A program made the translations under genes and the position numbers. From Deltaproteobacteria bacterium (GTDB lineage: Bacteria > Myxococcota_A > UBA9160 > PR03), in assembly GCA_035063765.1 (NCBI GenBank), contig JAPSFT010000005.1:231488-295487 (forward strand): a stretch of 64,000 nt of DNA, given 5' to 3'. Below are positions 1 to 8,418 of this stretch, piece by piece. Each line of letters starts with the position of its first letter. Positions within the stretch are counted from its first letter, which is position 1. The notes under the pieces were generated by a model, which was given only the letters and a program-made list of their open reading frames with translations, was not told the origin of the DNA and searched no databases.

Positions 1-387
1 GTCTCGGACGAGGAGGCCAGGATCGCGTTCCCCGCGGGTTTCATGGAGCGGAAGGGGAGGCGGCGCGATCTTGCCGCGTTGTGCGCGCTCGTGCGCGAGC
101 GTGGGATCGGAGGGGCCGTGGTCGGGCTCCCGCTCCACATGGACGGGCGGCGCGGGCCGGAGGCGGAGGCCGCCGAGGTCTTCGCGCGCGAGCTGTCCGC
201 AGCGGCCGCGATCCCGGTCGAGCTGCTCGACGAGCGCTGGACGTCGGTCGCCGCCGAGCGCGCGCTCCAGGAGACCGGCCGGCGCGTCGCCCAGCGGCGC
301 GGCCGTGGCGAGGTGGATGCGATCGCGGCGACCTTGCTGCTCTCGAGCTACCTCGAGCGACGCCGCCGCGAGGGGGAGGCGCGGTGA
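1..387 (+). CDS. ruvX: RuvX/YqgF Holliday junction resolvase-like protein (5' end cut by window)
   Basis: The frame is open from base 1 and begins mid-protein with VSDEEARIAFP, matching the VSD-containing strand near the N-terminus of the YqgF family, so about 10-15 N-terminal residues lie outside the window. Conserved family stretches follow: a V-G-L-P-L-H-M-D-G segment, the LDERWTSVAAE motif and a C-terminal VDAIAATLLLSSYLE helix. The family is an RNase H-fold nuclease linked to 16S rRNA 5' processing and Holliday junctions. The stop codon overlaps the GTG start of mltG, the ruvX-mltG neighbourhood seen in many bacteria. An internal ATG at 43 is not the real start. Confidence 0.88.
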   Translation, partial: VSDEEARIAFPAGFMERKGRRRDLAALCALVRERGIGGAVVGLPLHMDGRRGPEAEAAEVFARELSAAAAIPVELLDERWTSVAAERALQETGRRVAQRRGRGEVDAIAATLLLSSYLERRRREGEAR

Positions 388-1427
388 GCGCGCCGCCCGC
401 CGTGACGCGCCGGAGTGGACGGCTCCTGCTGCGCGCCTTCGGCGCCCTGCTCGTGCTGGGCGCGGTCGTGGCGGCGAGCGGGATCTGGGCCGTGATCCAC
501 GCGCTCGGCCCGGCGGCCGCAGCCGCGCCGCCGGTCCGCTTCGACGTGCCCCCGGGAGCGACGCTCCGCAGCGTCGCCGAGCAGCTCGAGGCGCGCGGCG
601 TGATCCGCAGCGCGCTCGCCCTGCGTGGGCTCGCGCGCTGGCAGGGCAGCGCCGGTCGGCTCCACGCCGGCGAGTACGAGCTCTCGCCCGGCTGGGGCAC
701 GGCGCGCGTGCTCGAGCAGATGGTCGAGGGCCGCGTCGTCACCTATCCGCTCACGCTGCCCGAGGGCATCGACGCGGGCGGGATCGCGCTGCGCGTCGAG
801 CAGGCGGGGCTCGCTCCCGCGGCCGCCTTCCTGGCAGTGGTGCGCGACCCGGCGGCGGCCGCCGCGTTCGGCGTCGAGGGCCCGACGCTCGAGGGCTACC
901 TGTTCCCCGAGACCTACCACCTGCCGCACGGGCTCCCGGCGCGCCAGGTCGCCAAGGTGCTGGTCGACCAGTTCCTGCGCGTGTGGCGCGAGATCGAGCC
1001 CCAGGCGCGCGCCCGCGGCCTGTCGATGCGCGAGGTGGTGACGCTGGCGTCGATCGTCGAGAAGGAGACGGGCGCCGGTGGCGAGCGGCCGCTCGTGGCG
1101 TCGGTGTTCCTGAACCGGCTCGCGCGCGGGATGCGCCTCGAGTCGGACCCGACCACCATCTACGGGATCCCGGACTTCGACGGCAACCTGAAGCGGAGCC
1201 ACCTCGAGGACGAGGCCAACGCCTGGAACACCTACCGGATCGCGGGGCTTCCGCCGACACCGATCGCGAGCCCGGGCGAAGCCTCGCTGCGCGCGGTGGT
1301 GGAGCCCGCCGAGACCGACTACCTGTTCTTCGTCTCGCGCAACGACGGCTCGCACGTCTTCGCGTCGAGCTTCGCCGAGCACGTCCAGAACGTGAACCGC
1401 TTCCAGAGGAGCCGCCGCCGCCCATGA
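384..1427 (+). CDS. mltG: Endolytic murein transglycosylase MltG
   Basis: The 347-residue product cleaves nascent peptidoglycan strands at the inner membrane. It has one N-terminal transmembrane segment (about residues 15-40), a LysM-like region, and the YceG catalytic domain. The family motif ASIVEKETG places the catalytic glutamate near residue 226. Other family signatures are EGYLFPETY, VFLNRL, and YRIAGLPPTPI. The GTG start at 384 overlaps the ruvX stop, and the ATG of the next gene overlaps this stop by four bases, so the three genes are translationally coupled. Length fits the family. Confidence 0.93.
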   Translation: MSAPPAVTRRSGRLLLRAFGALLVLGAVVAASGIWAVIHALGPAAAAAPPVRFDVPPGATLRSVAEQLEARGVIRSALALRGLARWQGSAGRLHAGEYELSPGWGTARVLEQMVEGRVVTYPLTLPEGIDAGGIALRVEQAGLAPAAAFLAVVRDPAAAAAFGVEGPTLEGYLFPETYHLPHGLPARQVAKVLVDQFLRVWREIEPQARARGLSMREVVTLASIVEKETGAGGERPLVASVFLNRLARGMRLESDPTTIYGIPDFDGNLKRSHLEDEANAWNTYRIAGLPPTPIASPGEASLRAVVEPAETDYLFFVSRNDGSHVFASSFAEHVQNVNRFQRSRRRP

Positions 1428-2059
1428 GCCAGCCGCAGACGCCGCCCGCGCCCGAGAGCTTCTTCGCCGAGCGCTTCCCCGCCCAGATGAACCGCCAGCT
1501 CGCCGAGCAGCAGGACGCCGCCGCGGCCGCCCAGCGCGCGCTCGAGGGCATGCGCGCCGTCGCGGCGACGCTGCGCTTCGACGTGCGCGGCACGGGCGGC
1601 GGCACCTGGTACGTGAACTTCGCGGAGGGCCGGGCCGCCGCCGGCGCCACGCCCGCGCACCCGCCCTTCCTCTCGATCGTGCTCGACCGCGCCGACTTCG
1701 AGCCGCTCTGGCGCGAGGCCGGCGACAACGTGCTCGGCTTCCTAGGCGGCGTCTCCGGCATGGGCGCGCCGATCAAGCTGACGCGAAGTCGTGTCGAGGC
1801 GATCGGGGCCGTGAAGGGCGCACTGCTCTTCGAGCTGACCGGCGAGGGCGGCTTCCGGCTCGTGGCCCACCTCGGCGCCGCCCCGCCGGCCGAGGACGCG
1901 CCGCCGGCCACGACGATCCGGGTCGACGCGCAGGCCTACCGCGAGCTGCGCAGCGGCGCGCTCCAGCCGCAGGACGCCTTCCTGGCCGGCAAGATCCAGA
2001 TCGAGGGCGACATGCAGCTCGCGATGCAGCTCGCGCTCGCGGTGCTCTCGCCGGACTGA
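1424..2059 (+). CDS. SCP2 sterol-binding-domain protein
   Basis: The 211-residue protein has an N-terminal polar helix rich in Ala and Gln (about residues 10-50) and then an SCP2-like fold of about 110 residues. It ends in the family's typical stretch around LAGKIQIEGDMQLAMQLA. SCP2 domains bind lipids or acyl-CoA thioesters in a hydrophobic tunnel; the ligand here cannot be told. No signal peptide is seen, so it is probably cytosolic. The ATG overlaps the mltG stop by four bases, making it the last gene of a ruvX-mltG-SCP2 run. The family assignment rests on the C-terminal motif and overall shape. Confidence 0.7.
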   Translation: MSQPQTPPAPESFFAERFPAQMNRQLAEQQDAAAAAQRALEGMRAVAATLRFDVRGTGGGTWYVNFAEGRAAAGATPAHPPFLSIVLDRADFEPLWREAGDNVLGFLGGVSGMGAPIKLTRSRVEAIGAVKGALLFELTGEGGFRLVAHLGAAPPAEDAPPATTIRVDAQAYRELRSGALQPQDAFLAGKIQIEGDMQLAMQLALAVLSPD

Positions 2060-2172
2060 GCGCGCAGCGGCCGGCCTGCGGGTCGCCGAGCCCGCTCGAC
2101 GCGTGCGCAGCGCTCCGCCACCCTGTCGACACCTCGCCCGCGGTCCCGTGGGTGAAGCCGCGAATGGCCTGC

Positions 2173-2715
2173 ATGGACCTGCGCTCCGTCCTCCTTGCAC
2201 TCCACGCCACCCTCGACGCCGAGGGGATCGCGCACGCCCTGATCGGCGGTCTCGCGCTGGCGGCACACGGCGCCGGGCGTGCGACCAACGGCCTCGATCT
2301 CGTCGTCGACGGCGATCACGCTGCCGACGTCGATCGTGTGCTGGCGGCGCATGGCTTCGAGCCGCTCCACCGGAGTGCCGACGTCGGGAACTACGTCTCG
2401 GCCGATCCCGCCCGCGGTCGCGTCGACGTCCTCTTCGCGCGCCGGCCGCAGGGGCGGGCCATCCTCGCCCGCGCGGCTCCGATCGAGGTGCTCGGCGCGA
2501 CGCTGCGGGTCGCGGACGCCTCGGACCTGATCGGCCTGAAGGTGCAGGCCTACGCGAACGATCCGACGCGCGGGCGCCGGGACCTGGCCGACATCGAGCA
2601 GCTGCTGCGTCACGCGAAGGTCGACGGGAACCGGGTGCGCGAGTACTTCTGGAGCTTCGATCGCGAGGGCGACCTCGACGCCCGGCTCGCGATGGTCGAG
2701 CGATGGAAGCGATGA
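2173..2715 (+). CDS. Nucleotidyltransferase-fold protein (MNT/AbiEii-like)
   Basis: The product (180 residues from this ATG) has the nucleotidyltransferase signature: a GGLALAAHG loop followed by RATNGLDLVVDGD, where one metal ligand aspartate is retained (the usual T-D-D/D-L-D becomes T-N-G-L-D), and a later VDVLFAR strand. A second half reads as LIGLKVQAYAND with a helical tail. This resembles orphan nucleotidyltransferases such as those of AbiEii-type or MNT antitoxin systems. GTG 2152 and ATG 2164 are alternative starts; 2173 fits the family alignment best. It overlaps a 71-residue partner by 13 bases. The substituted first aspartate suggests reduced catalysis; this is inference. Confidence 0.62.
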   Translation: MDLRSVLLALHATLDAEGIAHALIGGLALAAHGAGRATNGLDLVVDGDHAADVDRVLAAHGFEPLHRSADVGNYVSADPARGRVDVLFARRPQGRAILARAAPIEVLGATLRVADASDLIGLKVQAYANDPTRGRRDLADIEQLLRHAKVDGNRVREYFWSFDREGDLDARLAMVERWKR

Positions 2716-2918
2716 GGCGTCCCGCTCCGGACGGCGCCATCCTGCCGGCGAGCGCGCGCGAGGGCTTCGAGGCCTCGCGGCGGGCCGTCCGCGCCTGGGA
2801 GCGCGCGCACCCGCTCGGGATCGAGGAGATCCTCGACTGGATCGACCAGCTCCGCTCGCTCTTCGGGGATCCGCCGGTGGACCGCCGGCCCTGGCACGGC
2901 GACGACTTCCGGATCTAG
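2703..2918 (+). CDS. Small protein paired with nucleotidyltransferase, 71 residues
   Basis: This short frame starts inside the end of the nucleotidyltransferase gene and reads to 2918. It encodes a soluble, charged protein with two likely helices (EGFEASRRAVRAWERAHP and GIEEILDWIDQLRSLFG) and an acidic, Pro-rich C-terminus. I do not recognise the family. The 13-base overlap implies translational coupling and a shared complex or pathway. Small two-gene units of this kind are often toxin-antitoxin modules, but nothing in the sequence proves that. Confidence 0.5.
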   Translation: MEAMRRPAPDGAILPASAREGFEASRRAVRAWERAHPLGIEEILDWIDQLRSLFGDPPVDRRPWHGDDFRI

Positions 2919-3002
2919 TGCCCCGTCCCGGAAGACCGGCGCCGCACCGGCGGCCCGACGCCAGGGCCGGACGTCGGCGGCTTCCGGGGACGGGAGAGCC
3001 GC

Positions 3003-3716
3003 TCAGGGCCGGCCCGTCACCGGCGGCTCGTGCTCGCCGATCACCGCGCGCGACACCACGCCCGCCAGCGCGGCGCCCACGATCGGCGCCACCCAGAACA
3101 GCCAGAGCTGCCCGAGCGCCCAGCCTCCGACGAAGAGCGCCGGGCCCGTGCTGCGCGCCGGGTTCACCGAGGTGTTGGTGATCGGGATCGAGATCAGGTG
3201 GATCAGCGTGAGGCCGAAACCGATCGCGATCGGGGCGAAGCCGGCCGGCGCCCGCCCGTGCGTCGAGCCGAGGATGATCAGCAGGAAGAAGAAGGTGAGC
3301 ACGAGCTCGGCGACGAAGGCCGAGAGCAGCGGGTAGCCGCCCGGCGAGTGCTCGCCGTAGCCATTGGAGGCGAAGCCGGCGGCGAGGTCGAAGCCCTCCT
3401 TGCCGCTCGCGATCAGGTAGAGGACCGCCGACGCCGCGATCGCACCGAGCACCTGGGCGACCACGTAGCCGGGCAGCTCGGAGCCGGGGAAGCGCCCGCC
3501 GGCCGCGAGCCCCACCGACACGGCCGGGTTCAGGTGACAGCCCGACACGTGGCCGATCGCGTAGGCCATCGTCAGGACCGTGAGGCCGAAGGCGAGCGCC
3601 ACGCCGAGGAAGCCGATCCCGAGCTCGGGGAACGCCGCCGACACCACGGCGCTGCCGCAGCCTCCGAAGACCAGCCAGAAGGTGCCCAGGAACTCCGCCG
3701 CGATCTTGTTGCCCAT
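3003..3716 (-). CDS. aqpZ: Aquaporin Z
   Basis: The 237-residue inner-membrane channel has six hydrophobic helices and both half-helix NPA loops: HLNPAV (about N63) and SVNPARS (about N185). His173 and Arg188 occupy positions expected for a water-selective aromatic/arginine filter. This fits AqpZ rather than GlpF, whose second loop is usually NPARD. Transcription is from the minus strand, with a GAGGAGGA Shine-Dalgarno just before ATG at 3716. No operon partner overlaps it. Confidence 0.93.
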   Translation of the reverse strand: MGNKIAAEFLGTFWLVFGGCGSAVVSAAFPELGIGFLGVALAFGLTVLTMAYAIGHVSGCHLNPAVSVGLAAGGRFPGSELPGYVVAQVLGAIAASAVLYLIASGKEGFDLAAGFASNGYGEHSPGGYPLLSAFVAELVLTFFFLLIILGSTHGRAPAGFAPIAIGFGLTLIHLISIPITNTSVNPARSTGPALFVGGWALGQLWLFWVAPIVGAALAGVVSRAVIGEHEPPVTGRP

Positions 3717-3731
3717 GACCCCGGTCCTCCT

Positions 3732-3747
3732 CTACAACATCGTGTAG
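3732..3747. promoter_or_regulatory. Dyad upstream of aqpZ, possible operator
   Basis: A 16-base imperfect inverted repeat with arms CTACA and TGTAG lies 16 bases before the aqpZ start. TACA-N6-TGTA half-sites resemble operators of some winged-helix repressors (BlaI/CopY or PadR type). The placement near the start fits repression or a leader hairpin. This is pattern-level evidence only. Confidence 0.28.
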
Positions 3748-3848
3748 GGCCGATTCTGCCAGCCCTCGCGTGGGATGGGAAGCTGGAAGGCAGTCCGCCC
3801 GTCCATCGCGAGGGCATCTCCCCTCGCGCTTGCAGAGCCCTCGAGGCG

Positions 3849-4718
3849 TCAGCCCGCCAGGAGCCGCAGCCAGGGCCAGCGCGTCACCAGCAGTACGAAC
3901 CCGAAGACCGCGAGGTAGGCGAGGCGCAGGCGCCGCCACGCGGGATCGCTCTGCGCGACGCCCATCGAGAGCAGGAGCCAGCCGAAGCCTGCGACCGGCG
4001 CGAGCACGTAGGTGCCGGCGCAGAACAGGAGCAGCAGCGCATGGCGCAGCGGCACGAGGAGCGCCGGCCGCGGCAGCAGGAACACGGCGGCGAGCGCGCC
4101 CTCGAGCACGAGGGTCGCCCCGGTGAGCACGGCGGCGAGCGCCCGGAAGGGCTCCGTCTCCTCGGGCATCACCGCCCAGGGCACGAACACGCCGTCGCCG
4201 TGCTCGCGCACCAGCTCGCGCAGGCTCCAGAAGGTCTCGTCGTCGAGGCCGCCCGCGAGCCGCGTGAACGCCTCCATCCGATCGTCGTCGAGCAGCGTCA
4301 CCCGGAAGAAGCGGCCGTCGAGGAAGTCGGGGGACAGGGCGACCTTCCAGAGCGTCGCGAAGGCGAAGGTGAGGCCGATCAGCCAGCGGCCGTTCCAGGC
4401 CAGCGCGCGGCCGCGATCGGAGGAGCCCGTCGCGAGCGCCGCCGCCAGGCACCAGTAGGCGAGCAGGTAGGCGTGGTTGTCCGACATCGGCCAGTCCAGG
4501 ACGACGCGCAGCCCCGCCAGCGCGGCCAGCGCGAGCCACAGGCCGGTGCTGCGCAGGGCGCCCGGCGCCAGGAGCCCGAGCGCCGCCAGGCCCACGAGCA
4601 GCGGGCGCAGCCAGCGGTCGCCGACCGGTGCCAGGAGCAGCGCCACCAGCAGGAGCCGCAGCGCCAGGTCGCTGCGGTCCATCCCGAGCAGATCGCGCGC
4701 GGCGCCTGTGAGCGACAC
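3849..4718 (-). CDS. Polytopic inner-membrane protein, unknown function
   Basis: The 289-residue protein is dominated by hydrophobic helices (about seven or eight) separated by a soluble loop of roughly 70 residues around DDETFWSLRELVREHGDG. I do not recognise a named family with certainty. The helix DNHAYLLAYWCLAAALA and overall layout recall HTTM-type (gamma-carboxylase-like) membrane proteins. The ATG at 4718 lies three bases after the stop of the upstream membrane-anchored gene, so the two are co-transcribed and probably act together at the inner membrane. Confidence 0.6.
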   Translation of the reverse strand: MSLTGAARDLLGMDRSDLALRLLLVALLLAPVGDRWLRPLLVGLAALGLLAPGALRSTGLWLALAALAGLRVVLDWPMSDNHAYLLAYWCLAAALATGSSDRGRALAWNGRWLIGLTFAFATLWKVALSPDFLDGRFFRVTLLDDDRMEAFTRLAGGLDDETFWSLRELVREHGDGVFVPWAVMPEETEPFRALAAVLTGATLVLEGALAAVFLLPRPALLVPLRHALLLLFCAGTYVLAPVAGFGWLLLSMGVAQSDPAWRRLRLAYLAVFGFVLLVTRWPWLRLLAG

Positions 4719-4721
4719 GCC

Positions 4722-5144
4722 TCAGCGCTCCTCGAGCGGGACCGAGAGCGAGGCCAGGAGCTCGCTCGAGGGTCCGAGGGTCTCCGGGTCGTACCGGGTC
4801 GCGAAGACCTGGATCTCGATCGCCTCGGGCGGTCCCGCCTCGGGCTCGGCGCCGGCCTCGTAGGCCGCGAGCGCGAGCGCGAGCGCCCGCAGGCGCCGCT
4901 CGTCGGGCAGGGCCAGCGCGTGCCGCTCCGCGGTGCGCAGCTCCTCGGGCACGTCGAGCGCGCGGCGTGCCCCCTCCCACAACGCCCAGGCGTGCAGGTG
5001 GCGGCGCCCCCAGGCGTCGGTGGTCGAGAACATCCCGAAGCCGCCGCCCGACCAGGCGTCGAGCTGCGCCGTGCGCGCGAGCCAGATCTGGTGCAGCGCC
5101 ACCACGACGAGCAGCGCCGCCGGCAGGCGGACGAGCCAGCTCAC
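4722..5144 (-). CDS. Membrane-anchored periplasmic protein, unknown function
   Basis: The start is a GTG at 5144, chosen because AAAGGA lies about 12 bases upstream; the longer open frame to 5288 runs into a repeat element and lacks a good ribosome site. The 140-residue product starts with one hydrophobic helix (SWLVRLPAALLVVVALHQIW) followed by a soluble domain with a W-S-G-G-G-F-G-M-F motif. The C-terminus is acidic and Pro-rich. It is the first gene of a two-gene unit with the polytopic membrane protein that follows. No family is recognised. Confidence 0.6.
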   Translation of the reverse strand: MSWLVRLPAALLVVVALHQIWLARTAQLDAWSGGGFGMFSTTDAWGRRHLHAWALWEGARRALDVPEELRTAERHALALPDERRLRALALALAAYEAGAEPEAGPPEAIEIQVFATRYDPETLGPSSELLASLSVPLEER

Positions 5145-5186
5145 GATGCCGGCGATCCTTTCGAGCGTCGGCTGCGGGCGGCGCTC

Positions 5187-5347
5187 AGAGCCTGTGAAGG
5201 AATCGGCGACCGAGCAGCGCGCCGTCGCCGGTAGGCCAGATGCAAGGCGCGACGACGAGTCATGTCGAGATATGGCGAGGAGGGGCAACGCAGCAGATGG
5301 CCTGCCGCCGCAAGCGATGCGACCGAGCCGATTGCTTCACAGGCTCT
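5187..5347. repeat. MITE-like palindromic element, 161 bp
   Basis: The left terminus (AGAGCCTGTGAAG at 5187-5199) and right terminus (CTTCACAGGCTCT at 5335-5347) are perfect 13-bp inverted repeats. Allowing one mismatch the match extends to 21 bp. The inside is poorly coding and contains weaker internal dyads (GGCCA...TGGCC). Its right edge coincides with the stop codon region of the neighbouring gene, and its left part extends the frame of the 4722 gene. It has the size and shape of a non-autonomous mobile element or REP-type repeat. No second copy is in this window. Confidence 0.6.
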
Positions 5348-6300
5348 CAGTACCCGGGTGGCGGGCTCACCGCCAGGTAGCGCAGGTCCCCTCCGGAGTA
5401 GGCCTTGATGTACCACGTCCCGCCGCAGCGGAAGTACTCGGTGTCGTCGACGTAGACCTGGTAGAGCTCACAGGCCGGCTGCGAGCTCATGTCGGTGAAT
5501 GCCGCCACCGTGAGCGCGGTGCCGATCGTGATCGCGCTCCACGCGGCCACGTTGCCCCACTCGATGTCGTCGTCGTCCCAGACGTCGACCTCGTTCCAGT
5601 CCACCTCGTTCCAGTCCACCTCGCTCCAGTTGCCCTCGTCCAGGCGGTCGTCCCAGAAGTCCTGGCGGTCCTCCTGCATGTCGCTCCGGTGGCTCTGCCA
5701 GTCCTCGCGATTCTGGTTCCGCCAGTCCTCGCGGTCCCCCTGCCGGTCGCTCATGGCCTGGTCGCGGTTCGCCTGGCGATCGCTCACGGCCTGGCCGCGG
5801 TTCGCCTGGCGGTCCGCCGCGCTCTGCTGGCGGTTGGCCTGGCTCTCGCCGCGCTGGGCGCCGCGGTCGGGTCGCTGCGTGGCGCCGCCGCCCTGCCCGG
5901 GCCGCAGCCCCGCCTGCTGGCCGCCGCCCTGGCCCGGGCGCGGTCGTCCCTGCTGTCCAGCGCCCTGCCCCGGGCGGGGCCGCTGCTGGCCACCTCCCCC
6001 GAGCCGGGCCGACGACGCCGGCCGGGACTGTGCCCGCCGCACCGAGCCGAGGCCTCCCGAGGCCGGCCCCTGCCGCGAGATCTGCTGCCGGCTCGGGGCG
6101 CCACGGGAGCGACCGCCGCCGCCGCCACCAGCGCGCGGCGCCGACATCTGCGCGCGGCCACCGCCCCCACGGCCGCCGCCGCCGCCACGGCCCCCGCCGC
6201 CGCGGCCTCCGCCGCGCGCCATCACCTCGCCCGCGCCGAACAGCAGCGCGAGCGCCACGGCGCCGATCTGGATCAGGATCCGTCGCTCGAGGAAGCTCAC
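5347..6300 (-). CDS. Secreted Gly/Arg/Gln-rich low-complexity protein
   Basis: The 317-residue protein opens with a hydrophobic signal-like helix ending near MARGGG. Residues about 28-140 are Gly/Arg/Gln/Pro-rich, 140-215 is a charged RQ/DR-rich segment (repeats of ADRQANRGQ type), and an acidic stretch has three near-repeats of the WNEVDW type (about 215-235). A last hydrophobic helix (AWSAITIGTALTVAAF) precedes a C-terminal domain with two Cys (CELYQVYVDDTEYFRC). The C-terminal part resembles small surface domains found in other proteobacterial Gly-rich proteins. The ATG overlaps the upstream stop by four bases, so it is the last gene of a five-gene operon. No function is assigned. Confidence 0.7.
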   Translation of the reverse strand: MSFLERRILIQIGAVALALLFGAGEVMARGGGRGGGGRGGGGGRGGGGRAQMSAPRAGGGGGGRSRGAPSRQQISRQGPASGGLGSVRRAQSRPASSARLGGGGQQRPRPGQGAGQQGRPRPGQGGGQQAGLRPGQGGGATQRPDRGAQRGESQANRQQSAADRQANRGQAVSDRQANRDQAMSDRQGDREDWRNQNREDWQSHRSDMQEDRQDFWDDRLDEGNWSEVDWNEVDWNEVDVWDDDDIEWGNVAAWSAITIGTALTVAAFTDMSSQPACELYQVYVDDTEYFRCGGTWYIKAYSGGDLRYLAVSPPPGY

Positions 6301-7223
6301 TGTCCGCCCTCCTGCGCCGCACTGGCCGCCGCGCCTCGCTCCGGCAGCACGAACGGGACGCGCGTCGCTCCCCGGGGAGCCTCGAAGGCGAAGAGCCGGT
6401 CGGGCGTTCGCGGGGAGAGGTTCCAGTCGGTGAACGAGGCCCGGAACTGCGGGCGGCCGCGCGCGAGCTCGAAGTTGATGACGATCCGCTCGGGGACGGC
6501 CGGATCGCCCTGGCGGATCCAGAGCTGGATGCCGACGCCTTCGCGGGTGCGCAGCGCCACGTGGTCGCAGGGACGGTCCTCGACCGTCTGCACGTCGACG
6601 TGGCGGGCGGCGATCACGTTGTCGACGAGCACCTGGGCCAGGTCCTCGCCGAACAGGTCTGCGAGCGGCAGGCGCAGGCCGACGTCGTCACGCAGGAAGT
6701 CGGTGAGCTGGTCGAGCGTACCGCTGCGCTCGGCGCTCGCGTAGACGTTCGGGCCGTCGTCGTAGACCGTGACCGCCCGGCCGTCGTAGAAGGCCTGCAG
6801 GTGCCGGCCGGTGCGGTCCCAGCGCTCGACGCGCATGCGGTCGGGACGGCGGATCGTCTGCTCCGAGCGCGAGCCGAACTCGATCGCCTCGCCGTCGGCC
6901 TGGATCACGTCGTAGGACTGCTCGACGGTGAACGAGAGCTGCTTCGCGCCCGTGAGCGTGGCCACCATCCGCTGGACCGGCTCGACCGCCTCCGGGTCGA
7001 TGAGCGGCTCCTCCGGCTCGGCCGCCGCCGCCTCCGGCGCGGGTGCCGGCGCAGGCGCCGGCTCCTGGCCGCGCGCCCCCGGCGCGCCGGCCAGGAGGGC
7101 GGCCAGCATCAGCCCGCCCGCTGCCGCGACTCCGATCTCCGATCGCCATCGTGTCGACAACGCTCGTCCTCCGCTGCGAAGCGTTACGGGACGGCGGGCC
7201 GCCGTCCAGTGGGACCTGCTCAT
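6297..7223 (-). CDS. DUF2092-family periplasmic protein
   Basis: The 308-residue product has a signal peptide (hydrophobic core about residues 30-52, cleavage near GARG|QEP), an Ala/Pro-rich linker, then a domain with IRRPDRMRVE, FYDGRAVTVYD and a C-terminal IVINFELARGRPQFRASFTDWN. These are typical of DUF2092, a lipoprotein-carrier-like fold (LolA/LolB superfamily shape). It is predicted to lie in the periplasm. The ATG at 7223 overlaps the upstream stop and its stop overlaps the start of the Gly-rich gene, so these products are probably made in step. Function is unknown, but lipid or lipoprotein handling is plausible from the fold. Confidence 0.72.
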   Translation of the reverse strand: MSRSHWTAARRPVTLRSGGRALSTRWRSEIGVAAAGGLMLAALLAGAPGARGQEPAPAPAPAPEAAAAEPEEPLIDPEAVEPVQRMVATLTGAKQLSFTVEQSYDVIQADGEAIEFGSRSEQTIRRPDRMRVERWDRTGRHLQAFYDGRAVTVYDDGPNVYASAERSGTLDQLTDFLRDDVGLRLPLADLFGEDLAQVLVDNVIAARHVDVQTVEDRPCDHVALRTREGVGIQLWIRQGDPAVPERIVINFELARGRPQFRASFTDWNLSPRTPDRLFAFEAPRGATRVPFVLPERGAAASAAQEGGQ

Positions 7224-8416
7224 GCCATCGCCTTCAGGACCTCGCGCAGGAGGTCCTGGATCGGGATCCGGATCGCCACGACCGCCAGCATCGGGAGGGC
7301 GGCCGGGAGCGCGATCGCCAGGAGGGCACCCCGGTCGAGGGGGACCGGGCGCATCGCCCGGACGGCGCCGTGGAGCGCCAGCGTGTCGGCCACCGGCCCG
7401 AGCTCGGGGGCGCCGAGCAGCGCATCGTCCGCCAGCGGCCGGCCTTCGATCCAGCGCTGATGCACGAGCCTGCCGTGGCGGCCGACGAGCGCGCCGTAGT
7501 CGAGCAGGGCCGCCCGCCGCGCAGCCGCGAGCCGAGGCGCGAAGGCGAGGAGCGGCGCCAGCACCAGCACGAGCATCAGGACCACGAACCCGATCATCGG
7601 CAGCCGCAGCGCGTCCAGCGCGAGGCCGTGGTAGACGACCTCGTGCGCCCAGCGTGCCGCCACCACCGACGCCACGCCGAGCACGACCAGCGCAAAGCTG
7701 CGTGGCAGGGTGCCGAGGAAGCCAAGTCCGCCGGCACGGTCGGGATGGGTGGGTACGATCGCGAGCGGGAGGCGCGCGACACGCGTGAGGGCGATCGCGA
7801 GCAGGAAGAGGCGCCAGAGCCAGGCGAGTGCCAGCAGCAGGTAGAGCGGCCGGACCACGTACGCGAACCAGAAGCCACCGAAGCCGAGCCGGTGCGAGCC
7901 CGCCTCCTCGGCCCAGACCAGCTCGTGCACGCCGGCGTGGGTAGGCGCCGCCAGCGTCCACGCCGCCACCAGCACCGCGAGGACGAGCCAGGGCTGCGCG
8001 CGATCGCGCAGGCGCGCGACGCCGTGCAGGGTCTCGGCGAAGCGGCCGTGGTCGGGCTCGGGGACGAGGCCGGAGTGGAGGAAGTACGGGAAGATCCGGC
8101 GCGTCGTCGTGTGTGCCATGGCCTCCGCGAGCACGAAGAGGGGGATCGCGACCAGGCAGCGTACCGACACGCCGAAGTGCTGGAGGAGGGGCTCGCCGGC
8201 GCCACCGGCGGCGCGTCCCGTCCAGGTTGCCCAGGCGGCGATCGGCAGCCAGGTGAGCGCGGCCAGAACGAGCGCGCGCCGGCCGACGCCGAGGCCGGCG
8301 CGCGGGATCAGTCCGATCGCCCGCTGGAGGCGGAAGCCCAGGTCGCCGCTCACGAGCGAGAGCGCGAGCGCGTCGGAGTCGTCGGACGCGGGCGTGGGGT
8401 CCGTGCGACGGGCCAT
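7220..8416 (-). CDS. Polytopic membrane protein, unknown function
   Basis: The 398-residue protein has about six to eight transmembrane helices, an N-terminal cytosolic segment of about 45 residues, and a conserved-looking loop with HPDRAGGLGFL after the middle helices. A similar H-P-D-x-x-G-G-L-G-F motif occurs in a family of uncharacterised bacterial membrane proteins next to periplasmic domains. The ATG at 8416 is two bases past the stop of the upstream lipoprotein gene. It is the third gene of the five-gene envelope operon. No catalytic motif is recognised. Confidence 0.65.
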   Translation of the reverse strand: MARRTDPTPASDDSDALALSLVSGDLGFRLQRAIGLIPRAGLGVGRRALVLAALTWLPIAAWATWTGRAAGGAGEPLLQHFGVSVRCLVAIPLFVLAEAMAHTTTRRIFPYFLHSGLVPEPDHGRFAETLHGVARLRDRAQPWLVLAVLVAAWTLAAPTHAGVHELVWAEEAGSHRLGFGGFWFAYVVRPLYLLLALAWLWRLFLLAIALTRVARLPLAIVPTHPDRAGGLGFLGTLPRSFALVVLGVASVVAARWAHEVVYHGLALDALRLPMIGFVVLMLVLVLAPLLAFAPRLAAARRAALLDYGALVGRHGRLVHQRWIEGRPLADDALLGAPELGPVADTLALHGAVRAMRPVPLDRGALLAIALPAALPMLAVVAIRIPIQDLLREVLKAMA

Positions 8417-8418
8417 GG

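Noticed and set aside
1936..4980. Very long minus-strand open frame (over 1000 codons)
   Set aside because: It is the antisense shadow of GC-rich genes in several frames; the translation is Arg/Ala/Pro-rich with no domain and it spans several clear genes.
3030..5234. Long plus-strand open frame antisense to aqpZ and the membrane pair
   Set aside because: The translation is RE/RQ-rich low complexity typical of antisense frames at high GC and contradicts the clear AqpZ on the other strand.
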